A stretch of DNA of 62,446 bases from Algoriphagus sp. GTDB taxonomy: Bacteria > Bacteroidota > Bacteroidia > Cytophagales > Cyclobacteriaceae. The stretch lies in NCBI RefSeq assembly GCF_024305035.1, contig NZ_JAMWZB010000022.1, forward strand, positions 1-62,446, read 5' to 3'. Both the position numbers and the translations under genes were made by a program. How positions within the stretch are numbered: the stretch's first letter is position 1; each line of letters begins with the position of its first letter. Positions 1-7,569 of this stretch are shown piece by piece. The notes below the pieces were generated by a model. It did not search any database, had not been told where the DNA came from, and saw only the letters and a program-made list of their open reading frames with translations.

Positions 1-2
1 CC

Positions 3-1067
3 TTTCAAAGATTTTGGGAAACTTTACTATTCCTATTGCATAATTGCGGTTTAAGTGATCAGGAAACGCTTTTTACACTCGATAGCTTGAGAAATAGTGC
101 CTTGTACCGGGAAGATCAAAATAGTTATCTGTTATATCCCAATAAAGAGTTATTGGGCTTTTTGGAGAAAAACACCATCCCTAAAACAGCGGTGACCCAA
201 TCTCCACTTTTAACCCAATTGCTTGAAAAAAATAACACAAGCATCCTTGAGCAGGATGTTCAAGGAGATTATCATTTCAACGGGAGTTTCAAAAATGCGC
301 GTGACTTGTCAGAAGCTTTAAATGCTTTGGACCCGGATCAATTCTCGGTAAATCCTGCCGATAAAAAGGAAGTATTCCAGGTTTTCGAAGCGGTGTTTAA
401 TCATAAGGCTTTTACGGGTCGTTCGGGTACTTTCTACGGATATGAAGGCTTGGGATCAATTTATTGGCACATGGTTTCTAAGCTCCAACTGGCTGTTTAC
501 GAGTGCTGTAAAAAAGCCTTTGAGGAGAATGCCTCCCAAGCCATACTCGATCGGTTGATTGGGCATTATTATCAAATCAATGAAGGCATTGGCGTGCATA
601 AGTCTCCTAAAGTTTACGGGGCTTTTCCGACTGACCCCTACTCTCATACGCCAGCGGGTAAAGGGGCCCAACAACCTGGGATGACTGGTCAGGTCAAGGA
701 GGATATTCTCTGCAGATTGGGTGAGTTGGGTGTCTCCATCGAGGAGGGAAAACTTGTTTTTCATCCATTTATGCTCAAAAAATCAGAGTTTTTGACTGAA
801 GTTCAAATTTTTGAGTATGTGGATGTCCAAGGAAACTTCGTAAAAACTCCCATTTCAGAAAATTCACTTTGCTTTACCTTTTGCCAAGTTCCCATCGAGT
901 ACAAACTCAGTACTCAAAATTCCATTGAAGCAATTTTGGACGAGGGAATTAAACCGATCCAAGTAGAAACCTTAAGTCTAGATGAAAACTTAAGTGAACA
1001 AATTTTTAGGCGGAATGGAGCTGTCAAAAAACTATTGGTGCATGTAAATGAGGCAATGCTCAAATAA
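3..1067 (+). CDS. C-terminal part of a large protein, probably a GH149-like beta-1,3-glucan phosphorylase (5' end outside window)
   Basis: The reading frame is open to the left edge, so this is the last ~354 residues of a longer protein; the first possible internal start (TTG at 36) is not a credible gene start. There are no membrane segments. The tail contains a Gly-rich YGYEGLGSIYWHMVSKL block, a HKSP-YGAFPTDPYSHTPAGKGAQQPGMTGQVKED block and a beta-rich end. These resemble the C-terminal catalytic region of large bacterial glycoside phosphorylases (GH94-related, GH149/GH161), which split beta-1,3-glucans with phosphate to release glucose-1-phosphate. The neighbours are GH3, GH17 and a sugar symporter within 21 to 62 bp, which fits beta-1,3-oligoglucan use. 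The family assignment is inference; the coding call is secure. Confidence 0.6.
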   Translation, partial: FQRFWETLLFLLHNCGLSDQETLFTLDSLRNSALYREDQNSYLLYPNKELLGFLEKNTIPKTAVTQSPLLTQLLEKNNTSILEQDVQGDYHFNGSFKNARDLSEALNALDPDQFSVNPADKKEVFQVFEAVFNHKAFTGRSGTFYGYEGLGSIYWHMVSKLQLAVYECCKKAFEENASQAILDRLIGHYYQINEGIGVHKSPKVYGAFPTDPYSHTPAGKGAQQPGMTGQVKEDILCRLGELGVSIEEGKLVFHPFMLKKSEFLTEVQIFEYVDVQGNFVKTPISENSLCFTFCQVPIEYKLSTQNSIEAILDEGIKPIQVETLSLDENLSEQIFRRNGAVKKLLVHVNEAMLK

Positions 1068-1088
1068 ACCTACTTTCTAAAGATTCCA

Positions 1089-2834
1089 ATGAAAAAGAAA
1101 AGGACACCTAATCAACAGCTAGCCCAACACGTTGAAGCACTGCTTACTCAAATGACGCTGTCTGAAAAAATAGGGCAAATGAGTCAGGTCCGACATTTTG
1201 ATGAAGGTATGCCTGCTGCCATTAAAACCCATTTGATCGGATCGGTAATCCATACCGAAGGACCAAACCCGGGAGAAGACGCAGAAGGGTGGCAAGCCAA
1301 ATTCAGAGCACTTCAAAAACTAGCGCTATCTACCCGATTAAAAATCCCCTTGCTTATCGGAGTGGATGCAGTTCATGGACAAAACACGTTTGAAGGCGCA
1401 ACGATTTTTCCCCATAATATCGGCTTAGGGGCAGCAGCAAATTCGGACTTAGTAGAAAAAGCGGCAGCTATTACGGCTGTGGAAGCCCAAGCCACTGGAT
1501 TCAACTGGGTTTTTTCGCCCTGCGTGGCCATACCCATGAATGAAAAGTGGGGTCGGGTCTATGAAGCCTTCTCAGAAAATACAGAACTGACTACTCGGTT
1601 AACAAGAGCTTCAGTCAAAGGTCATCAAGGCTACAATGGAAAGATTGGAGTGATGGCCACTGCAAAGCATTTTATCGGAGACGGGGCAACTGATTTCGGA
1701 CTGGAAGGGGGCAGCACCACACTGAGCAGAGCCGAAGTCATCCAACGGCTTCTTCCTCCCTATCAAGCCGCAGTACAATCAGGTGTTGGATCCATCATGG
1801 CTTCATTTAATACTCTGGACGGGATTTCTATGCATGCTCACCAGGCGATGATTACCGATATGCTGAAAGGGGAACTTGATTTTCAAGGCATGGTAGTTTC
1901 AGATTGGAAGGCCTATTCCCGATTTGGACAAAACGACATCATCAAGGCAGGCATAGACATGGTCATGGCTGTTGATGGGGACCTGGAAGAGTTTCAAGAA
2001 GGGGTCCGATTGGCTGTATTGAATGGAACTGTCTCAGAAGATCGAATCAATGATGCGGTTCGGAGGATTCTGAGGCAGAAATTCCGATTCGGTTTATTCG
2101 AAAATCCCTTTCCGGATAAGGGTCTAATTTCTAAAATCGGAATTCCAGAGCATCGAAAAATAGCCCGACAGGCTGTTCGGGAATCTTTGGTTCTACTGAA
2201 AAATGAAAATCAGACTTTGCCCCTAAATCCGTCTTCTAGAATCGTTGTCGTAGGTCCCTTTGGGAACAATAGTGGATTACAATCAGGAGGCTGGACCTTA
2301 ACCTGGCAAGGAACTTCCAAAAACTATGCGGGTGCAACTACTATTTTGGACGGAATCAAAAAATTCGCGCATCACCAAGTTCGCTATGATCCGAATGGAA
2401 AAGCAGCAATGGATAACGTGGATGTGGCGATTATCGTAATCGGTGAAAATCCGTATGCAGAATTTTTTGGAGATGTGGGTGGCGAGATGGACTTATTTCA
2501 ACTCAGTTTGACCCAAGAACAGCAAAATTATCATAAAACCTATACCGAAAAAGGAATCAAAACCGTCGTGGTGTTGATTTCCGGCAGACCCCTGGTGACC
2601 ACCCAACAGATTGAGCAAAGCGATGCCTTTGTTGCCGCTTGGCTTCCCGGTTCTGAAGGAGATGGAATCGCTGAATTACTCTTTGGCTTGGCCGATTTCA
2701 AAGGAACACTTCCACATTCCTGGCCAAAATCTGAGCAAGATTATCAGGGAAAGTATGGTCCTAATTTTTGGGACAAATCGGTTAATCCCCTTTTTCCAAT
2801 CGGATACGGGTTGTCTTACCAAAAGTCTACTTAA
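1089..2834 (+). CDS. GH3 beta-glucosidase / exo-beta-glucanase, cytoplasmic
   Basis: 581 residues. The GH3 N-terminal TIM barrel has GVDAVHGQNTFEGATIFPHN near residue 95 and KHFIGDG near 195. The nucleophile is Asp272 in VVSDWKAY. The C-terminal sandwich domain has ENPYAEFFGD around Glu458, where exo-glucanase-type GH3 enzymes carry the acid/base. The N-terminus (MKKKRTPNQQ) is not a signal peptide, so the enzyme is probably cytoplasmic, which is unusual next to the many periplasmic Bacteroidota GH3 proteins. It likely removes glucose from the non-reducing end of imported beta-1,3-oligosaccharides. It starts 21 bp after the upstream phosphorylase-like gene, and its stop codon overlaps a possible start of the next frame (TAATG). 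Confidence 0.92.
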   Translation: MKKKRTPNQQLAQHVEALLTQMTLSEKIGQMSQVRHFDEGMPAAIKTHLIGSVIHTEGPNPGEDAEGWQAKFRALQKLALSTRLKIPLLIGVDAVHGQNTFEGATIFPHNIGLGAAANSDLVEKAAAITAVEAQATGFNWVFSPCVAIPMNEKWGRVYEAFSENTELTTRLTRASVKGHQGYNGKIGVMATAKHFIGDGATDFGLEGGSTTLSRAEVIQRLLPPYQAAVQSGVGSIMASFNTLDGISMHAHQAMITDMLKGELDFQGMVVSDWKAYSRFGQNDIIKAGIDMVMAVDGDLEEFQEGVRLAVLNGTVSEDRINDAVRRILRQKFRFGLFENPFPDKGLISKIGIPEHRKIARQAVRESLVLLKNENQTLPLNPSSRIVVVGPFGNNSGLQSGGWTLTWQGTSKNYAGATTILDGIKKFAHHQVRYDPNGKAAMDNVDVAIIVIGENPYAEFFGDVGGEMDLFQLSLTQEQQNYHKTYTEKGIKTVVVLISGRPLVTTQQIEQSDAFVAAWLPGSEGDGIAELLFGLADFKGTLPHSWPKSEQDYQGKYGPNFWDKSVNPLFPIGYGLSYQKST

Positions 2835-2869
2835 TGCTCTATAAACCGTCGCTAATCCACACTTTAAGC

Positions 2870-4132
2870 ATGAGAACGATCCATACAAAAGCCCTGGCCG
2901 CACTTGTCTTGATGGCTAGCTTTTCTTGCAACGAAAAATCAACAGAACTTCAAATCGAAAAATCAACAGAAGTGACCGCAAAAGAAATCTTAGGAAACCC
3001 TGCCTATTTGGCTATCTCATTTGAAGGCTATCGAGAACGATCTCGGGATATACAGCCGTCTGTCGATCAGCTCAAGGAAGATTTAAAAATCTTATCGGCC
3101 ATGGGAATTAAACTCGTGAGAACCTACAATGTACAGCTCGCTCATGCGGCTACGCTTTTAAAAGCCATTCAAGAATTGAGTAAGGAAGAGGAAGATTTTG
3201 AGATGTATGTCATGCTTGGTGCCTGGATGGATTGTAAAAATGCCTGGACGGATTTGGAGCCAGACCATGGGGTAGAAAGTGAACAGAATGCCCAAGAAAT
3301 AGCTCGTGCCGTGGCTTTGGCCAACAGCTATCCAGAGATCGTCAAAATCCTAGCTGTAGGAAATGAAGCCATGGTCAAATGGGCTACCAGTTATTTTGTC
3401 CAGCCGGATGTGATTCTCAAATGGGTAAATCACCTGCAAGCCTTGAAAGCAGCCGGAGACCTTCCAAAAGACCTTTGGATCACCAGTTCAGATGATTTTT
3501 CCTCTTGGGGCGGAGGGGATCCAAGTTATCACACCGAAGATCTTAAGAAGCTAGCCCAAGCGGTTGATTACATTTCTATTCATACTTACCCTTATCACAA
3601 TAGCCACTACAATCCTGATTTTTGGAGAGTTCCCCTAGAAGAATCGAAGCTTTCCCCGATTGAAAAAGTTGATCAAGCCATGCTCCGGGCACGGGATTTT
3701 GCCATCTCTCAATACGATTCGGTGGCAAATTACATGAAAAGCATCGGTGTGGATAAACCCATTCATATCGGAGAAACCGGCTGGGCTAGTCTATCCGACG
3801 GCTTTTATGGACCCCAGGGTTCCAAAGCTGCAGACGAATATAAGCAAGCGCTGTATTATCAACACATGCGAAAATGGACCAACCAAAAAGGGATTTCTCT
3901 TTTCTATTTCGAAGCATTCAACGAGCAGTGGAAGGATGCGGGTAACCCAATCGGTTCAGAAAATCATTTTGGCCTTTTCGGATTGAAAGGAGAAGCGAAA
4001 TATGCGCTTTGGGATTTGGTCGACCAGGGAATTTTCAAAGGCCTTACCCGAGACGGAAATCCTATTGTCAAAACGTATAACGGAAATAAAGAGCGTCTAC
4101 TTCAAGATGTTTTGGCCCCTCCTGCACACTAA
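2870..4132 (+). CDS. GH17-family beta-1,3-glucanase-like lipoprotein
   Basis: 420 residues from the chosen ATG at 2870. The frame is open back to an ATG at 2834, but starting at 2870 gives a clean lipoprotein signal (MRTIHTKALAALVLMASFSC) with the lipid-anchored Cys at residue 20. The rest is a GH17-type barrel: AVGNEAMVKW holds the probable acid/base Glu166 and IHIGETGWAS the nucleophile Glu302. The aromatic FYFEAFNEQWK motif follows. It would be anchored in a membrane facing the periplasm or cell surface, trimming beta-1,3-glucan before uptake. It is more divergent from the two downstream GH17 domains than they are from each other. Exo versus endo action, or transglycosylation, cannot be told from sequence. 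Confidence 0.88.
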   Translation: MRTIHTKALAALVLMASFSCNEKSTELQIEKSTEVTAKEILGNPAYLAISFEGYRERSRDIQPSVDQLKEDLKILSAMGIKLVRTYNVQLAHAATLLKAIQELSKEEEDFEMYVMLGAWMDCKNAWTDLEPDHGVESEQNAQEIARAVALANSYPEIVKILAVGNEAMVKWATSYFVQPDVILKWVNHLQALKAAGDLPKDLWITSSDDFSSWGGGDPSYHTEDLKKLAQAVDYISIHTYPYHNSHYNPDFWRVPLEESKLSPIEKVDQAMLRARDFAISQYDSVANYMKSIGVDKPIHIGETGWASLSDGFYGPQGSKAADEYKQALYYQHMRKWTNQKGISLFYFEAFNEQWKDAGNPIGSENHFGLFGLKGEAKYALWDLVDQGIFKGLTRDGNPIVKTYNGNKERLLQDVLAPPAH

Positions 4133-4194
4133 ATTCAAGTAACTCTCAGATGGTAAAAATTTCTCAGGCGTCTAATCTTTAACCCCCATTAACC

Positions 4195-6540
4195 ATGTCA
4201 ACTAGGTCAAATACAGTCCCCATGGGACAGAAAATAGCCTTCGGAGTCGGGATGCTAGCCAATCAGATGTTCCCCGCTTCCCTTGGGATATTTATGGTGG
4301 TGCTGGTGCAGAATCTAGGATTCCCAGGGTGGATGTGGGGAATGGTCTATTTTCTTCCCCGGGTCCTTGATGCAGTCACCGATCCCATTATGGGCTTTAT
4401 CTCCGATAACACCAAATCGGTTTGGGGAAGAAGGCGGCAATATGTTTTTCTGGGTGCTATGGTCATGGGAATTACGTTCTCGGTCATGTGGCAACTTTAT
4501 GGAGAAAACAGTGTGAACTATAATTTTATCTATTTTCTATTCGGTTCGTTTGCCTTCTATATCGGATTGACCATTTTCAGTGTTCCGTATGTGGCGATGG
4601 GTTATGAGATGAGTGAGGACTTTCATGAGCGAACACAAATCATGGCCATTGCTCAATGGATTGGTCAGTGGGCATGGGTAATCGCCCCTTGGTTTTGGGT
4701 CATTATGTATGATCCCAGCTGGTTTCCAAGCCCTGAGGCTGCCACTAGAGAATTAGCCGTTTGGGTAGGCGTGATTTTTGCCTTTTGCGCCATGATTCCC
4801 GCGATTTTTATTTCAAGTAAGTCCACCAAAAATGAAAACTTTTCTCCACTGACCTTTCATTCCATCGGTGCCAGTGTTGCTCAAATCATCAAAGGGTTCA
4901 AAGAAGCTTTTTCTTCCACTCCATTTCGAAAACTCTGTATTTCAACTTTTTTTATTTTCAATGCCTTTAATACCGTAGCCGGCTTTGTCTTTTTTATCGT
5001 GGTTTGGCACTTGTTTAATGGCGATGCGGGCGCAGCAGGTTACTGGACACCTATTTTTGGAAGTGTTGGGGCCTTGGTCACTACCTTTATTGTGATTCCA
5101 ATTGTGGCTTCGATGTCCAAAAAAATCGGTAAAAAGAATGCATTTATGGTTTCTCAAGGCATTGCCTTAGTCGGTTATGCCTCGTTATGGTTTCTTTTTG
5201 TTCCGGGAAAACCGTGGATGTTCATTTTCTCTCTTCCTTTTCATTCGTTTGGAATTGGGAGTCTTTTTGTATTAATGATGTCCATGACTGCCGATGTGAT
5301 CGATTTGGACGAATTGAACTATGGAGTGCGGCGTGAAGGTGTCTTCGGTGCAATATATTGGTATATGGTCAAGTTTGGGTTCGCTATTGCCGGTGGACTA
5401 AGCGGAGTAATTTTATCGGTAGTAGGATTTGATGGCAATGCTGCCATTCAGCCCGAAGGTGCCGTAGATGGCTTGAGGTTATTTTTCTCAGGACTTCCCA
5501 TGCTCGGTACCCTAGCTGCCATGTACCTGATGCATGACTACGATGTGGATGAGGCGCGGGCAAATGAGATTCGGGCAGAACTGGAGAAAAGAAAGGCCAA
5601 AAAAGCAGCACCTCAAATCACTTATACCTCCTATCAGGAAGGAAAACCGATTTGGCTTTCTGAAGTCGATAAAAGGACAGTTGCCACTTACCAAAGTAAA
5701 TTCGAGGGTAAGTCGATTTCCCAAATCAAAGGCATGTTTGACCAAACGCTAACCCGTGGATTTCACGGACTTTGCTTTAGTCCCTACCTCCAAGGTCAAA
5801 ATATAGGAGATATCTTAACTGAGGAGCAAATCAGACGAAGAATGGAAATCATTGCTCCCTACACCCAGTGGGTACGCTCCTTTTCCTGTACCGACGGCAA
5901 TGAACTCATCCCCAAAATAGCAAGGGAAAAAGGCTTAAAAACCATGGTGGGTGCTTGGCTGGGCACGGATCCATCCAAAAACAAAGCAGAAATCAGCTCT
6001 TTGGTTCAATTGGCCAAAGAAGGCTGGGTTGATATGGCTGTGGTAGGCAATGAAGTGCTACTTCGAAATGAACTGACCGAAAAGGAGGTTTTGGACTACT
6101 TAAATGAAGTGAAAAAATCAATTCCTGAGGTGCCAGTGAGTTATATCGACACCTATTTCCAACTCGCTCAGCGACCTGAACTAGTCGAGGCCTGTGATTT
6201 GGTTTTGGCCAACTGCTATCCCTTCTGGGAAGGCTCTAATATCGATCAGGCTCCTGTTTACCTAGAAAAAATGGTTGAAATGGCAAAAAATGCAGCCAAA
6301 GGAAAAACGGTAATCGTAACGGAGACGGGCTGGCCGGATTCGGGCGAATCGATGCATGCGGCAACTCCTTCAACTGAAAATGCCATGAAATACATCATTG
6401 CTTCCAATCAATGGGCCCAAGAAAATGGAATTGCGATGTTTACCTTCTCTTCCTTCGATGAGCCTTGGAAAGTACATCACGAGGGTGAGGTGGGACAAAG
6501 CTGGGGCATCTGGGATAAAAACGAAAACTTAAAATACTAA
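4195..6540 (+). CDS. GPH-family sugar symporter fused to a C-terminal GH17 glycosidase domain
   Basis: 781 residues, two domains in one uninterrupted frame. Residues ~5-460 form a 12-helix MFS protein of the glycoside-pentoside-hexuronide:cation symporter family (melibiose-permease-like): FLPRVLDAVTDPIMGFISDN followed by GRRRQY is the family signature. A charged linker (EKRKAKKAAP, ~463-472) leads into a full GH17 domain starting near 503. It has acid/base Glu620 in VGNEVLL and nucleophile Glu710 in VTETGWPDS, so catalysis should be intact. GPH proteins have a cytoplasmic C-terminus and the linker is positive, which puts the glycosidase on the inner face, where it would meet sugars leaving the transporter. 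The domain is close to the free GH17 encoded 5 bp downstream. The frame shows no sign of an artefact. Confidence 0.9.
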   Translation: MSTRSNTVPMGQKIAFGVGMLANQMFPASLGIFMVVLVQNLGFPGWMWGMVYFLPRVLDAVTDPIMGFISDNTKSVWGRRRQYVFLGAMVMGITFSVMWQLYGENSVNYNFIYFLFGSFAFYIGLTIFSVPYVAMGYEMSEDFHERTQIMAIAQWIGQWAWVIAPWFWVIMYDPSWFPSPEAATRELAVWVGVIFAFCAMIPAIFISSKSTKNENFSPLTFHSIGASVAQIIKGFKEAFSSTPFRKLCISTFFIFNAFNTVAGFVFFIVVWHLFNGDAGAAGYWTPIFGSVGALVTTFIVIPIVASMSKKIGKKNAFMVSQGIALVGYASLWFLFVPGKPWMFIFSLPFHSFGIGSLFVLMMSMTADVIDLDELNYGVRREGVFGAIYWYMVKFGFAIAGGLSGVILSVVGFDGNAAIQPEGAVDGLRLFFSGLPMLGTLAAMYLMHDYDVDEARANEIRAELEKRKAKKAAPQITYTSYQEGKPIWLSEVDKRTVATYQSKFEGKSISQIKGMFDQTLTRGFHGLCFSPYLQGQNIGDILTEEQIRRRMEIIAPYTQWVRSFSCTDGNELIPKIAREKGLKTMVGAWLGTDPSKNKAEISSLVQLAKEGWVDMAVVGNEVLLRNELTEKEVLDYLNEVKKSIPEVPVSYIDTYFQLAQRPELVEACDLVLANCYPFWEGSNIDQAPVYLEKMVEMAKNAAKGKTVIVTETGWPDSGESMHAATPSTENAMKYIIASNQWAQENGIAMFTFSSFDEPWKVHHEGEVGQSWGIWDKNENLKY

Positions 6541-6545
6541 TTCCT

Positions 6546-7433
6546 ATGTCATTTAACGCTGACCAAGTTTTGGCACTTGCCGGGAAAAATCTTCAAGGAT
6601 TATCCATTCAAGAATTGACCAACTCATTCCATGAATTGCTTCGGGAAGGCATGCATGGTATCTGTTTCAGCCCTTACCTGGAAGGACAACAGCCCGGAGA
6701 TACCCTGACCGAAGAACAGGTACGTCGCAGGCTAAAAATCATTCAACCCCATACCCAATGGGTGCGATCCTTTTCTTGTACCCAAGGAAATGAATTGATT
6801 CCTATCCTTGCCAAAGAATTAGGCATGAAAACCCTGGTTGGTGCCTGGTTGGGAAAAGATAACCAAATCAATCAAGAAGAAATTCAAGGCCTGATCAAGT
6901 TGGCAAATGAGGGATATGTGGATATTGCGGCGGTAGGTAATGAGGTGATGTACCGTAAAGACCTCTCAGAGGAGGAATTGCTCGATTTTATGTATCGGGT
7001 GAAAAAAGAGTTGCCCAAAACCGTGGTAGGTTATGTCGATGCCTACTATGAGTTTGAACGAAAACCCAGGATCACGGAGGCCTGTGATGTAATTTTGGCC
7101 AATTGCTACCCGTACTGGGAGGGCTGTGCCTTGGATTATTCGCTACTGTATATCAAGGATATGTATAATCGGGCCCTTAAAGCTGGACAGGGCAAAAAAG
7201 TCATTATTACCGAGACTGGATGGCCCAGTCAAGGCTCACCGCTATATGGGGCTGTTCCATCGGCGGAAAACTTTCTAAAATACTTCATCAATACCCAAAC
7301 TTGGTCCAAAATAGATTCAGTGGATATCTTTTATTTCTCTTCTTTTGATGAATCCTGGAAAGTGGGCGCAGAAGGTGATGTCGGGGCTTATTGGGGAATT
7401 TGGGATAAGAATGAACGGCTAAAATATGGATAA
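6546..7433 (+). CDS. Cytoplasmic GH17-family glycosidase, paralogue of the transporter-fused domain
   Basis: 295 residues, no signal peptide or membrane segment, so cytoplasmic. It aligns over its whole length with residues ~503-781 of the preceding transporter fusion; in the first conserved block roughly three quarters of positions are identical. Catalytic residues are present: Glu133 in VGNEVMYRK (acid/base) and Glu223 in ITETGWPSQ (nucleophile). It starts 5 bp after the fusion gene and ends the operon at a strong hairpin. It probably arose by tandem duplication of a GH17 gene, one copy of which joined the transporter. Its role is likely cleavage or transglycosylation of imported beta-1,3-oligoglucans. 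Confidence 0.88.
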   Translation: MSFNADQVLALAGKNLQGLSIQELTNSFHELLREGMHGICFSPYLEGQQPGDTLTEEQVRRRLKIIQPHTQWVRSFSCTQGNELIPILAKELGMKTLVGAWLGKDNQINQEEIQGLIKLANEGYVDIAAVGNEVMYRKDLSEEELLDFMYRVKKELPKTVVGYVDAYYEFERKPRITEACDVILANCYPYWEGCALDYSLLYIKDMYNRALKAGQGKKVIITETGWPSQGSPLYGAVPSAENFLKYFINTQTWSKIDSVDIFYFSSFDESWKVGAEGDVGAYWGIWDKNERLKYG

Positions 7434-7468
7434 AGAAAACGGAGCTGGTTAAAAACAGGTGCTCTTAA

Positions 7469-7513
7469 CCCTTTGATTCGGTTAATTTTAACTGGAATCG
7501 AAGGGCTTTTTTT
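7469..7513 (+). terminator. Hairpin terminator after the beta-glucan operon
   Basis: CCCTTTGATTC at 7469-7479 pairs with GAATCGAAGGG at 7495-7505 with one wobble. The loop contains a second small stem (GTTAA/TTAAC), and a run of seven T follows at 7507-7513. It lies between convergent genes and ends the operon. Confidence 0.85.
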
Positions 7514-7569
7514 AGGTTAAATCGTTAGTCTTTGCTCATCGGAACAAGTCAACCAGTCAAAAAATCGAC

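Noticed and set aside
456..764. 102-residue - strand frame inside the phosphorylase-like gene
   Set aside because: A shadow of the + strand gene, with no family features and no independent context.
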